A stretch of 64,000 bases of DNA, taken from the NCBI GenBank assembly GCA_944470555.2, contig OX104130.1:47215491-47279490 (forward strand), in the 5' to 3' direction. This document shows positions 33,848-45,952 of the stretch, one piece after another. The stretch comes from Heterobilharzia americana (taxonomy: Eukaryota; Platyhelminthes; Trematoda; Strigeidida; Schistosomatidae). Under the pieces are notes generated by a model. The model was not told the origin of the DNA and ran no database searches. It was given only the letters and a program-made list of their open reading frames with translations. Position 1 is the first letter of the stretch. Each line of letters opens with the position of its first letter. The translations under genes and the position numbers were made by a program.

Positions 33848-36833
33848 GGACTGGCGAGGGTAGACCCAACCACGTAAGCGCTCATCCTGCGAAAATACAC
33901 AACCAGACCTCTCCTCCCATCAGGCACACTCTAATATGTATGTACAGCAACGTTAGGGGGCTAAGAGGGAAGGTAGCAGAAATGAGGACGCTGCGTGCAC
34001 ATCAGCACTCCGACATCATATTCATCACCGAATCCTGGCTCTCGCCAGACATCTCCGACGAAGAGATGCATGTTACTGGCATGGAACTCTTCCGCAGGGA
34101 CAGGGAACATAGAGCAGGAGGGGAGTGGCTATCTACGTAAACTCCTGTTTAAAGGCAAGGATGGTTAGCGATACGGCCTTAACCCAGCTCCCAGAGTCCC
34201 TATGGTGCTACTTCACTCTCCACAGTACCAAATACCTGCTCGGAGTCATATATCGGTCCCCCACCAGCTCCCCTACACATAAGGAAATGATCATCAAGGC
34301 TATCTTAACGACTTCCTCTGCAAATTACGATTCCGTAGTCATTGCCGGCGACTTCAACACCCCGTCCATCCTCTTCGAGACGGAAGGGAGACGCATCAGA
34401 TCCTTCAATCAGAAGCTGAAGGATGCAATTAAGACTGCTGGCCTCTCAGAGAAAGTGGGTGATGCTACACGCTGGGGACCTAACGGAAACGCATCGCGCC
34501 TTGACTACGTTCTGACGAACGATGAACTTCTCATTGAGGATGTTTGCATCCAACCTCCCCTTGGCCTCAGTGACCACGCTGTAATCACCTTCTCCATGAT
34601 AACTAGGGAGGCTCTGCAACTGGAGACGCCCAACACCTTCCCTTGCTACAGCAAGGCCAACTATGAGACCATGAGGGACTACCTCATGAATGCATCATGG
34701 CCAGTGGACTGGACTCATCTCACAATAGATGAACACTGGTTGGAGGTGAAGAAAATAATCACTGGGGCCATCAGTCACAGTGTACCAGAAGTAACACACA
34801 GACAATCAATGAGAACCTCATGGTTAAAGCGTGGGACAGAGAGGCTTATCCGGAGCAAGAAGCAGGCTTGGTTCAAGTGGCGTACATCACGCAGGGAGTC
34901 TGACTTCTTGAACTACAAAAGGATTCGCAATCTCTGTAACATTAGAGTGCGTAACGACAGATTTTCCTACCAAACAAACTTGGCAGCGAGGTTACAAAGC
35001 AACCCCAAAAACCTGTACCGCTTCATGTCAAGAAGAAAGTCGACCAGTAAGGGAGTGAATCTTGTCACAGGCCATGACGGGAGTGTGCTAAGCAGTCTAG
35101 AGATTGCCGAGCTTTTGAGCTCACACTTCCAAGCCCAACTCAGCACTGACACAAGATCCACACCGACTCGCCACGACACCGACCAGGTCGCAAATAACGA
35201 ATACCTCTGTCACGTCTCTATTACAGAGAAAAAGGTGTTCGAGAAGCTATCTAGGCTACGTCCGGGCAAGTCCCCTGGCTGCGATAACCTGAAACCAGTG
35301 GTTCTGAAAAACTGCGCCGAGGTGCTTACCAAACCACTTCGCAACCTCTTTGAGCACTCAATAGACTCGTGCAAACTCCCTAAAGAATGGAAGAGCGCCA
35401 TCTTGTCACCCATCTTCAAGGGAGGAGACAGAAAAAGCCCTGGCAGCTACAGGCCAATTGCCCTACTCCCTATTGTGTCGAAAGTGTTGGAAAGCCTGGT
35501 AGCTGACACCATCTGGGAATTCCTCAATAGGAAAACACTGTCCATACTGCTCAGCACGGCTTTCGTAGTGGTCGCTCATGTGCCACCAACTTACTAACCG
35601 CCTGGGACGACTGGACACAAAGCTGGGATAACAGAAAACCTGTACATGTGTATTTCTCGACCTAGCCAAAGCATTTGACAGTGTCCCACCCACAGTACTG
35701 CTTCACAAGATCATGTCAGCTGGTATAAGTGGACCCCTACTCTCTTGGTTCAAGGAGTACCTGGAAGGGAGGCAGTTCTGCACTAAAGTGAACAGAATAA
35801 GGTCGGAGTGGAGACCCTCGACGTCAGGAGTATCCCAAGGAGCAATCCTAGGACCGCTTCTGTTCCTCCTGTTTGTCAACGATCTGCCAGATAAAATATC
35901 CTCACCCATCCTCCTCTTCGCTGACGACATAAAAATTTGGAGGGTGGTAAACGAAGAAGCTGACTGTGCAGCACTACAAAAGGACTTGCAGCAACTCGAG
36001 CTCTGGTCGTCGGAAAATGGCCTGAGCTTCAACCTGGAAAAGTGCAAAGTAATGCACATCAGTAAAAATGAGGCAAGTACGACCGACTTCCAGTACATGT
36101 TGAGCAACCGTGCTATCACCAGAGTGTCCATGGAGAAAGATTTGGGGCTCAACTTCTCCGACACCTTGGACACCAGCTCCAACTACAAAGGTATGACAAC
36201 CAGAGCGAACGCCATTCTACACTTTCTGCGTAGACAGCTTGGCGCCCTCACTCCCGAACTCTTCCCCACCATTTTCAAATCCTACGTGCGGCCGCACCTA
36301 GAGGTCTTCAATACGGTGGCTCCTCCAACACTCAAGAGAGACTCTAATCTCCTTGAAAGAATACAAAGAACTGCAACAAAATCAGTTGTGGGGCTAAGGG
36401 GAAAGACGTATCCTGAAAGACTTAAACACCTCAACCTATTTACCTTGGGTTATCGCAGGAAAAGGGGTGACCTCATTATGGCATACAAGATCGCCCATCA
36501 GGCAGACCATGCAAACAAATCAATTTTGCCTGCAACTCAACGATCTTCACGAGGAAACCCATTAAGATAGCACACCAGAGAGCCAACACCACACTCAGGT
36601 CCAAATTTTTCTCCCTAAGAGTATGTGCTTTATGGAATGCCTTACCGCAACACATCGTTATAGCTCCTTCAGTCAACTCTTTCAAGAGGCGATTAGACAG
36701 TGATGTCACCTCGCATGGACTACCACGGACGTACTCAGGTAGTCACCAACCTCAGTACCCCCAACTCCCTCCTAACTACCACTCACTATCTCTCTCCTTA
36801 ATACACCCACATTACCTACTAATTCTTCTGTAG
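33844..36833 (+). pseudogene. CR1-like ORF2, endonuclease and reverse transcriptase, five frameshifts
   Basis: The APE-type endonuclease starts with MYSNVRGLRGKVAEMRTL and FITESWLSPDISDEEM, and after a shift at the G-run 34120-34123 continues with IAGDFNTPSI, SRLDYVL and LSDHAVITFS. The RT fingers include GKSPGCDNLKP and YRPIALLPIVSKVLE. Shifts near 35532 and 35634 follow, then VFLDLAKAFDSVP, SQGAILGPLLFLLFVNDLP and the catalytic FADDIKIW at about 35920. A further shift at about 36524 leads to SKFFSLRVCALWNALP and the stop at 36831. Catalytic residues of both enzymes are visible. All lesions I see are single-base shifts next to short homopolymers. Confidence 0.9.
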
Positions 36834-37283
36834 GAACCAAACCCACGCGACCATTCGGGTAATTCCCAAATACTTTTCTCTCGTTCTCTTTTCACCCCTC
36901 CTATTCTTCTCCTTCCCTTCTCTCTTCCCCATATTGTTACTATTTTTTCCTCTCTTTTCTTTCATTTTTTCATTTTTTTCTTTATTCTCTCTTCGTTCCT
37001 TTACCAATACCTTACTATTCTCTTTCAGGTACCTACATAGACAGGAGTCACGGCAGTTCTCAAAACTTCCCAGCAACCCGTAGCTCCCTAATCACTCTAC
37101 AAATTACAACCTACTAACCCGCGAAACATCCATCTCACCGAAGCTAAAAGCAAGAAAGCAGAGGGGATTTCCTCGTCCTCTGCAGGAGTAAACCGAACAA
37201 CTCGAACCAAGCCCTAAGAACTAGACGCGAGAGATCAAAAACTACCAGTTTTCGACGCTCGCACTATCAATATTGGATATTGG

Positions 37284-37491
37284 ATCTTGTTGTTTTCTGG
37301 ACTTCTTCTTCAAACTTCCTCTCCCTTGGCTTCTGTGGACAACTGTTCTATACTTTTTTACAAACAGTACAACAAATAATCAGGTGGCACGATATTTGCA
37401 GAACCTATTTGCACCAAAGTTCTTGAAGAAACTAAATTATCGACACAAACTTAACCAGCTCCCAACTAACTGTCAGGTTAACCAGTACTAA
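37284..37491. other. short spacer between LINE and right inverted arm
   Basis: About 200 bp with no recognised feature. The last 20-30 bp show weak similarity to the sequence just inside the left arm. Confidence 0.5.
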
Positions 37492-38494
37492 GAAAGGTAA
37501 ATCGGTAGATCTGCTACACTAAAATTCACCAAAGAACTGAAACCGTTCCGCGAACACGAAGAAATCAATTCGTTTACACTAGCTCGCAAAAAGATATTGA
37601 ATACGAAAGACCTTGAAACACAACCATTTCAGCGGGTTTGTCGGAAATCTGGGTCGTCATGAATCCGTCGGACAATCCGGATCTAGGTGGTATGTCATTT
37701 TTTAATCAAGCCATTTCTCGTCCTTCTAATAATCTCACAACATGTCCTGTCTGAGAAAGTATTAGTTCTCCAGGCTTACCGGATTCTCAGAATCACTTTT
37801 GGATAAACAGTCAGTATTGAAGCAGTTATTTGTGTGGTGGGAGTGGTAATCTAACGCAAGGTCAGATATGAATTTGGTTCGTTTGACCCTCGGTTTTTGA
37901 ATTCTATGGTCCTTCATTAGTCGAAGGTGATCAGCTTTATGCCTTCACTCAATGTTACAATCACCCAAGGAACTGCTTCCGAAAGCTGTGTATTTATTAC
38001 AGCCTCGAAGAAGTGCCCATACAGAGTTTTTATGTGTTGTGATTACTCACGGCAGGCCACCGCTCTTGGTGCCAGCATATTGGGGCGCTGTTTGATCCTT
38101 GGCGCTGGACCGTGAAAGCTTTGTCATTGGCCGTGTCGGCTACCGAAGCTTCATTCTTGCTTACTCACCATCTGCTCGCATCTTAAGTACGTCAAAGAAA
38201 TGCCGTAAAGATATCTTGTATTCACCATCCGTCTTTACATGGTTTTCTACCGTTGACTTACGAATTATTAGGATGCTTGAGATTCATTTATTGCAGCCTG
38301 TCAAGATGAAAGAAATTTTTTGAACTCTTCTGGCTTCACTGCTGGTAGGAGAGCTTGCAACTATTATACTGGTGTTTACTAACCATTCTAGTTATACGTA
38401 GATTGAGTGACTGTCTCCGGATCCAGAATTTCCAGGATTATAATATGAATGACTACTTGATTATATTCCGTATGTCTGCTAGCTAATTTTAGTC
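37492..38494 (-). repeat. right arm of 1-kb inverted duplication
   Basis: Near-identical inverted copy of 20325-21327. Carries the same two small ORFs, here on the plus strand at 37927-38115 and 38099-38323. Confidence 0.93.
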
Positions 38495-39689
38495 CTTGTC
38501 CTTGTCCTGTTTTTACTTATCATTCGCACTTCCTATTTGTCATGTTCTCTTTCTTCACTGTCACAATACATTGACTGCTTCCAAGTAGCATAAGTCTGTG
38601 TTCAAATGATACAGTGAGCTTCTGTTACTTCCTAACGACTTTAGTTTCGTGGTTATCGGTGTGCTTTCAGCGGTTTTATGTTAGTGATATCTTTCTTATT
38701 TTCGTTTTTACCTTAGTCATTCGTTCGTACACCTTTATTTTCATCGCAAGCATTCCAATCAGTATGGAATGGCAGTGCCTTCTTCTTACGTGATAGATAG
38801 TATAGGTTTTCTGACTGTTATTGAGCAGTTGGTGTGTATTGTGAGGAGCAAGGAATAATTCTGTCTGATAACTATAACTATATGAGGTCAGGCCTGTCTA
38901 TTTGTCTTCACTGTTTTCGGAGACCCACACTGTATTTGCTTATTTGACTGACCTTATTCCTTTATCCTCAAGACGCTTAGCTTATCTGGACTTTTTGTCT
39001 CCATCAAAAAATGGACGTTCTTTGGTGTTATGAAGGCAGAAGTTACAAGTAATCATCGGTGTCATTCCTCTGTAGCTCTTTCAGATCCATCCACTTGAAT
39101 AACACAGATGGCTGTCAGTTTGGATCTACTGAAGCAGAGTGTTTTCGTTCAAGCTAAGTACTATCTCCATACCATCAGGTCAACAGTACTAGCTATTATA
39201 TCATCTGACTCAATACAACTCAAGTGATTTCAGGTGAATAAGCGAACTCCGCCTCTCTAAGCTCATACCACATACGATGTGTACTCTTGACTTACGCTGC
39301 AACAGCATTTTTCTGGAAGGTCTGTCGTCCAGTTCGAAACTTTTTCCGGCTGACTTAGCAGAAAACATTGCTAGCCGAGAAAGGCTCAAGTTAGATATAA
39401 TGGTTAAGATTGAAGTTGTGTTCGATTGAAAGCACATAAGTTGGTGCTTCCTGGTAGTCACCATAAAGCTAGTATCCTTTCAAAATGCTTTTCAACGATA
39501 GTGTCAGTTTCGGGTGACTGTAAATTCTGAGACTTCTATTTTCGGCTGGTCACTTGAGTACACTGATCACTTCACTTGTGAAGTCATTTCATTCCAGGTG
39601 AGTCGGTGGCTACGAAATCTCGACACGGATAAAAAAGACTCGATTAGATTTTGTAAACTTATATCATCCATTGTGCCACTATGACATCC
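38495..39689. other. non-coding stretch, nothing recognised
   Basis: No recognised coding or repeat signal. The relic at 39690 may extend upstream into this stretch in unreadable form. Confidence 0.45.
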
Positions 39690-39960
39690 GATCGCCTGTC
39701 AATGGCTGAGTGCATTTCGCTGCATAGGCTGTGCGTCTTGGCTCTACCATGTCAGTAATGTGGAATTTAAGCATAAAGTTTTGGCAAGAAGAAGAAAATC
39801 AGTTGATGCGTACATAAACCCTCATCAACTCAGATGGCTAGTACATGTGTTACGCAAGCCTAGTTACCGTTCTCCTCGTCGCCTAATATTTGCTGAAGTA
39901 GATACAGGCTGCAATATTGTTAAAGGTGATCAGACCAAAATATAGCTTTACTCCATATAG
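39690..39960 (+). pseudogene. LINE ORF2 C-terminal relic
   Basis: The plus strand reads VLARRRKSVDAYINPHQLRW followed by LVHVLRKPSYRSPRRLIF. This matches the C-terminal block common to many trematode LINE ORF2 proteins (LRWLGHVLRMP...RLPRR, ending GGQTKTW), where this copy has KGDQTKI. No RT palm is readable upstream. The copy is short and isolated. Confidence 0.7.
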
Positions 39961-41119
39961 TCTCTGACTATTGATCTGAGCCGTGCATGGAAAATGTAGT
40001 CTTCCTAGTTGAGGTCCATGTGACAACCAGATTTGGTGGTCAGATTCCCTATGCGATATGGCTCAGAACAGATCTCAGTGGGGCAGTTATATCTACACAA
40101 CTTCATCAACTTAATCTTCATGTCAAATTCTACTACTTCCTCATTCATTGTTGTTCTCGTTTCACGACTTCCTACCATCGCCCGGTCTCATGATCCTTCT
40201 CAGTTCTTACAGACTCATTCTGTCGAGTAGCACTTAGAGTGTAGTTGACTGGTATCCAGGTGAGAAGTGCACCCTCTGTGCTACAGCTCAGTGCTATGCT
40301 TACACCACAGAGTCCACGAGATCTAGCCTTTGGGTCTCCTGATAATAGTAAAGTGGATTTTGAAGATCATTACTATGGCCGTATGTGGCCAATTTAATAA
40401 CAATACTCGGTTTCTTTATACGTGTTTCAGAGGAACAGCACACATCCATGGCTAAAGATTGTAGAGTTCTGGATAATGGTACTTACTGTCCGATTTGGCA
40501 TAGAGTTCGGACGTTGGAAGCTCGCCCATGAAATCGATGGCGGGCAGGGTCTTAGTAGACTAGGAATGGGGTTTCGATGGCTTTGATCGTTGGTAGCGGT
40601 CGCAGAGAGAGGTTGGGTAAGGCGTAAGAGGCCATACATTAGTGTCAGGTGGTGAGGGCGAAAGGGGAGACAGTTGGGAAGAATAGGTTGTTTGATTGAG
40701 TCTTGTGGACTGCTGAAAGTGTGTGGGCGTTTAAGACCTTTCGGCCGCCCACGTCATAGAAGGCTACTTATTAAGGTGCCTGGAAAAGAGAAAAAGATTT
40801 GTATGACCCCAGAGCCCGTTAAACATCTGTTTGAGGTCTATCACAAACGGTCTTTTGCAGTTAGTTTTGAGGTTTGGTTGTTCATATGCCTGATAGAGGA
40901 AAGCCATACCGCCGGCACTGGAAGACTGTGGGGCAGGGAGAAGTATGGTTCCCATGGGGCCAACGTTTTCTAATCCCTTATTCTTATTGGAAAGGCGTCA
41001 TAAACGTTGTACTGCTGATCCTCCAAGGGATCCACCTTACTGCTGTCACACTATCCAGTTAGCAGCAGTACGACTTCACCCCCAGACTTCCATTATGGTG
41101 TGGTAATTTACACTACACC
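39961..41119. other. non-coding stretch, nothing recognised
   Basis: Several overlapping ORFs of 60-99 aa (for example 40674-40973) but none with a recognised family, and no splice signals I would trust. Confidence 0.4.
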
Positions 41120-42939
41120 ACCTCCTGCGTAGAGACTTTCCGTGGCAGTGGACCAAAGAACGTGCAACAGGCTCCAATCAGCTAAATTATATGTTATCAT
41201 ACAACCTTTTGCTGACCCACTATGGCCCATGGTTGCCAATCGCAATAGCCGCACAGATGCCTTGTCAAATGGAGTTGAGGCTGTAATCCTACATGTCTTC
41301 CTAGACAGTAAAAAGAAAACCATCATGCAACCTTCTTGAACGCTGTCTATCTCAGAGTGAAAATATAGTCAAATTGAGAAAAAACCCCTGGCCATTGTTT
41401 TCGCCGTCCGTCGTCTCCATAAGCTGGTCTATGGCCACAAATTGACAACCATAAACCTCTACTGGCTGTTTTTGGTTCGAAATCTGGTGTTCCGGTTCAC
41501 TCTACAAATCGTCTACAACGATGGGCGCTAACGTTACTAGAATATGATTTTGACATTCAGTTCCGACGCACTCAAGAGTTTGGCTAAGCCGACGCCTTGT
41601 CCCGTCTTATAAGCGAATATCCTACGACTAACGAAGAAAAAGTTATTGCAACAGTTTCAACAAAAGATTTCGCAGCTTTTGACTTAACCGCAGCCATCAG
41701 AGCGCTTCCAGTCACTGCAGACGATATCCAGGTGGCTACATGCAAGGACAAAACACTACAATGTGCAACCCAGTTTGTTCTCACCCGATGGCCGAAAGAA
41801 ACGTTCGCAGGTGATCTCCAACATCATTACCGAAACTCCCTGTGTGTTGTCAACGATTGCCTCGTGTTTAGAAACCGGGTCATAGTCCCTACATCTCTTC
41901 GCTACCAAATCCTAAATCAGTTTCACTCGGGTCACCCTGGTGTCGAACGCATGAAGTCAATCGCTCGCAGCTATGTGTATTGGCCGTAGATGGATCAATA
42001 AATTACAGACTATGCCAACCGGTGTTTATAATGTCAACAAGCCGCCAAGTATCTTCCACGACTATCATCCGTGCCTTGGCCAGAGCCCGGACGCCCATGG
42101 TCGAGAGTTCATGTTGATTTTGCCGGACCGATTGATGGAGACCATTACCTTATTTTGGTAGACGCTTACTCAAAATGGTCAGAAATCGCACTTATCAATC
42201 CGCTGAATACCAAAAGAACGTTAAAAGCCCTCTCCAATATCTTCTGTTGCCACGGCCTTGCAGAACCTATCGTCTCTGACAACGGCTCTCAGTTTACCTC
42301 TACGGAATTTCAAGACTTTTATCGTTGATGTACCATACAACATGCGCTACCACCACCATACCACCCTCAGTCCAATGGACAAGTGGGGCGTTTCGTCGAT
42401 ATATTCAAAAGGGCTCTACTGAAAGCACGGGGGGAAGGTGCATTATTGGATATAATTCAAAACTTCCTACTTATGTACCGAACAACAGTAAACGACTCTC
42501 CCAGATCACTAGAGTCTATCAGAAGCACTGATGGGGAGAAAGTTACGTACGACCCATGATGCTCTGATTCTGAAAGAACGGTCAAAAGTATTTCGAGGTC
42601 GAAACGCCAGTATTCGCCAGAGACTACAGACCGGGACATAAAAAATGGATTGAGGGAGTAATTATCGGCAGATGCGGCTATGTGTTATATGATGTCGCAG
42701 TGGGAACAGAAACTTGGGTGAGACATAAAAATCAACTGCGATACCGAACACAACCAGTCGAAGAAACAAAACCCGACGGCATCTCACTAGAAGTCCTACT
42801 GGATACGTTCGCAGTAACACGCACAGAAGATGCCCAGAAACCCTCGAAACCGCCAATAAACAAAGAACTACTACCCCGACGTTGGTCAGATCGGCGCAGA
42901 AATCGAACAGTTCGGTTCCAGATGGATCCCAAGTAAAAA
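41120..42939 (+). pseudogene. pol: RNase H to integrase of Gypsy element 4
   Basis: RNase H blocks IAIAADALSNGVEAVILHVF and KPLAIVFAVRRLHKLVYGH occur in shifted frames, then DALSRLI after a stop at about 41585. The integrase zinc part FHSGHPGVERMK...CQQAAK has stops at about 41990. The core has HVDFAGPID and VSDNGSQFTS, a stop at 42326, then PPYHPQSNGQVGRFVDIFKR, where the catalytic Glu expected after QV is Gly (GGG). A final shift leads to the C-terminal Arg-rich end RRWSDRRRNRTVRF, stop at 42934. There are many lesions, including one catalytic loss. Confidence 0.85.
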
Positions 42940-42957
42940 CCAAAATTTTTCCAGATA

Positions 42958-42967
42958 AAGGGGGAGA
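42958..42967 (+). promoter_or_regulatory. polypurine tract of Gypsy element 4
   Basis: AAGGGGGAGA immediately before the LTR start TGTCAGGG. Confidence 0.85.
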
Positions 42968-43400
42968 TGTCAGGGATGGCCAATCCCTAAGATGACTAAC
43001 TCATAATATTTTTATATTATCATTGTAAAGTCTAAGCCTTATTTTCGCGCCCTTCTCGCGACATGTTGCTTCTTATTTTCGCCGCAATTTAGGATGCTAA
43101 ACGCTGATTGGTCCATTTGACACTTTGAATATGCTATTTTGTTTTCTCTGGCCAAGGTCACCATAGGGATATATAAACGACTGAGTTTTCACCTACATTG
43201 ATTCGGTTGGAGTGAATAAGTTTTCAGTCTCATCGTTTTCTTCTGTTGTCAGCTAAATATCGAGTTGAGAAGTCATTGTTCTATCGTTAATCGTATTCGT
43301 CTCGGAGCGTTGCATCGTTATCTATATCGTTAAATCATGCCAGTTTTCCTCATGCCTTTCTGTTTTAATTTGACTCATTTAAGCGTTCGATTTTTGGAGT
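42968..43400 (+). repeat. 3' LTR of Gypsy element 4, right end uncertain
   Basis: Starts TGTCAGGGATGG directly after the polypurine tract. A TATA-like box ATATATAAAC lies at 43169-43178, preceded by GGCCAAGG, the arrangement of an LTR promoter. The end is estimated only. Confidence 0.65.
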
Positions 43401-43830
43401 TTGTCGCTACTGTGGGGTTGTGAATCATTGGTGGATGTTTCTGTGTTTTACATCGTTACGGATGATGAGCATCTGGTCGATGCACCGACAAGTGGGTCTG
43501 AAACTTGCCTGGTTTTCTTGAATTCGCTTTTCTCGAGCTTCATTTACGTGTCTAATATTTGTCGAACCTAGGATCGTCGCCGCGGTTCGTCAGACTGATT
43601 CCCCTGTGGCTGTCAAAAGAGGAATTCTCTTCCTTCTCAAAGATTGGGACAGTTGGTAGTTAGAAAAATGTTTCTAACGTTTATTAAGTTTTGCTGTCAA
43701 TGAAAAGGATGGTGTAAACAATGCCTATTATTCCCTATAAAATAGAGATGGTCGTGCATTGAAATATATTCTTGAATCTTTTCATTACATCATGCCTCAT
43801 CAATATGTTTTTTCGCTTGTTGTCTTATAG

Positions 43831-44203
43831 ATTCTTGGATAGAAGTCACCCCACACAGTTTGGGATACAATCCAAATGCGAATAATCATACAGATTCTCA
43901 CGTTTTTGGTGAGAAGTCTCAAACATTTAGTTCTTTGGAGCTGAGCGGTCTGCATACGATAGTAGAAGAGCAGTTATTGACTCGCTTTCTCACGGAAGCT
44001 CAAGAGCATTCTGATAGAACAAGTGATGTCTCTGCATCTAGTCCGCCACTATCACATGATGGTTTGAACGCTAGTGACACAGCTGAACAACCCTCTTTAC
44101 CGTATCAGAATACAAATACGATCAAAATCTCCACTAGTAGTTATCCGGCTGACTTCCCAGTTACGAGTTCTGGAGAGTGGGCTAGTCGACCAGAAATAGG
44201 AGC
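43831..44203 (+). CDS. BNIP3: BNIP3/NIX-like mitophagy receptor, internal exon
   Basis: A 373-bp exon with acceptor TTGTCTTATAG before 43831 and donor GTAAGT at 44204. It opens with SWIEV, aligning with human BNIP3 SWVEL, the W-x-x-L/V LC3-interacting motif that recruits autophagy machinery. Next comes LTRFLTEAQEHSDRTSDVSA, matching the BNIP3 block around AQHESGRSSS and the following SPP, then a Ser/Thr-rich linker, then GEWASRPE, matching the family hallmark W(S/A)SRPE. BNIP3 proteins sit in the outer mitochondrial membrane. The frame enters with two bases of a codon (phase 1) and leaves with GC, completed by the next exon. The first exon with the start codon was not found. A Gypsy LTR lies less than 0.5 kb upstream. 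Confidence 0.82.
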
Positions 44204-45757
44204 GTAAGTATTCCTATCCCCTAGTTTTAACAATTCATATCTAAAGAATGACACCTCAGTAGGTTCATTAGCATTTTTATTCTGGAAATAAATACCAGAT
44301 TCTTATATTTTCGTATTTTTTTCCAGTGTGAGGGTCTAATCGTAAGGGTTAGTATATTCATAGCAGAATCTGATGCTATTTGTCGCGTTCTGTGCTTCTC
44401 ATGTCCTTTATACTGCATATATTTAAATGAAACGGCACATCTGCAAAACAGCGCGCTGCACATAGCATCTGATTTAAGTCTATGACAGCCTCTATAGTGT
44501 TTTTTTAGACTACTTTCCGTGCTCTCTTTGGCACTGCAGCCATTCACTGACGAATTCTACTTATTCTGTTCTCATAATATACTTCCAGATTGTCAAAATA
44601 TGCTAACGATTTCCATGCAACTTTATTATATATTGATGTTCGGCGTTGTGTTATCGAATCAAAGCTGTAACCGATTCATACATGTACCTTAGGCAATATT
44701 CAAAAGACCATACATTTCTTCTATCTATGACTTGCTCTTTTTTCTCCATTTAAGATACCATTAATTACCGTGGTTAAATCAGTTATATTCATAAAAACTA
44801 TTCGATCCACGCGATCAAATTTTAATACCAGTCACACACAAATTTATGTAAATATTTCATTCAGATGTTCATAAATACATGAATCTAGGTTTGCGCATGT
44901 AAGTGAGCATATTGTTAATAAGTAACCATTTTTGTTTCTCACTGTTGGAATTTGTTGTTCATAAGATAAACAGATACAAATACCTGGTTATTATATTATT
45001 ATGACACGTTCATTTTAGATGTCTGCAAAAATATAAGTATTCACTAGGTTACATTTATTTGGTAACCGAACTAATCACGAATTTCTCGGTTGATATTATA
45101 GAACTATGTTATTATTAGTATAGACATTTTTACTCTTAATCAATAATGTATGACGAGTTTAAAGGATTCCGCTCAACTGGTTACAGGCCGAATTTTGGTT
45201 GTGCAGGTGACATATCTAGTCATTAGTCGTACACGAACATGTAAGCAACAACTGAGTACTACTCATCATATTTGTTATGTTTGCTTAGTCGCGAAATGCA
45301 GTACTAATGATTAGCGGGAACAACTCATCTAACTCAGAGAACTTGGTTATCAGTTGTAGAAACATGAAAAGATAGGCAGATCAACACAAAAGCTTGCACG
45401 GAAGCGCCTCAGTTGAAGTTATCGCACTGCACAACTGGACAAAAAAATGAGAGAACACAGTAAAAGCGATGGAATATTAAAATTAACATGGGGAATTGAA
45501 GAGAAAATCTTTAAAGTTAATAAAATTTTCAACATTTCAAAAGCAACAGTAAATTTCCATAATTTTGATCAAATTTAAGTGGTTACGAAATAGATTTCGG
45601 AGGGTTTTACCCAGTTTGTATTGAAGTTGCTCAGACACTTAGATTTCATTCATTAATTCACAAGCTTGGTGCACTACCATTTGATTACACACTAATCATA
45701 TTCAGTTACTTAGCTATGAAATGATTATCAATAACTGACACTTATCTGACTTATCAG
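44204..45757 (+). other. intron of the BNIP3-like gene
   Basis: 1554 bp, from GTAAGT to TTATCAG. AT-rich, with no recognised element inside. Confidence 0.75.
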
Positions 45758-45952
45758 GTATTCTGCGCTTGTATGTCAAACAAGTGGTTCTAAAGCGAGT
45801 TCTTCCGGATCTCTCAACCGCGTATCTTCCAATAAAGGTCCATGGTATCTTCGCAACTCGACTTTCATGAAAGCACGTTTTATTGGTTGGCTCCTTGATC
45901 ATATTCCAAATATATTAACCCATGCAACTACATTCCTTCTAGGAGCCATAAC
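45758..45952 (+). CDS. BNIP3: BNIP3/NIX-like mitophagy receptor, transmembrane exon
   Basis: A 195-bp exon bounded by CTTATCAG and GTGAGT. It joins the previous exon in frame (GC + G = Ala). It encodes a Ser-rich part, then RNSTFMKARFIGWLLDHIPN, aligning with BNIP3 [20 protein letters not shown], then ILTHATTFLLGAI, the first half of the transmembrane helix. The His in THATTFLLG and the Gly seven residues later match human His173 and Gly180, residues of the transmembrane dimer interface. It ends with AC of a split codon, so the helix must finish in a further exon. Confidence 0.82.

Larger units (their letters stand above)
32130..37283 (+). mobile_element. CR1-like LINE (SR1-type), nearly complete
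   Basis: A roughly 5.1-kb unit with 5' leader, ORF1 with a PHD-like finger, ORF2 with endonuclease, RT and C-terminal block, a 0.45-kb 3' UTR with a pyrimidine-rich tract, and a terminal ATTGGAT tandem at 37267-37283. CR1-clade LINEs end in short tandem repeats rather than poly(A). The clade call rests on RT motifs, the ORF1 finger and this tail. The 5' limit is approximate. ORF2 is broken only by single-base shifts. Confidence 0.85.
41120..43400 (+). mobile_element. 3' half of a Gypsy element (second family) with its LTR
   Basis: Begins abruptly within RNase H and runs through integrase to a polypurine tract and an LTR starting TGTCAGGGATGG at 42968. No RT, protease, gag or 5' LTR is present, so it is a 5'-deleted copy. 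The integrase (HVDFAGPI, VSDNGSQF) and the LTR differ from the CsRn1-like elements, and it resembles Mag/Saci-type Gypsy. The right end of the LTR could not be fixed because no partner LTR is present. Confidence 0.8.

Noticed and set aside
43389..43560. First exon of the BNIP3-like gene just upstream of 43831
   Set aside because: Short ATG-led frames exist (for example near 43460) but none ends at a usable donor with one spare base, so no first exon is called.
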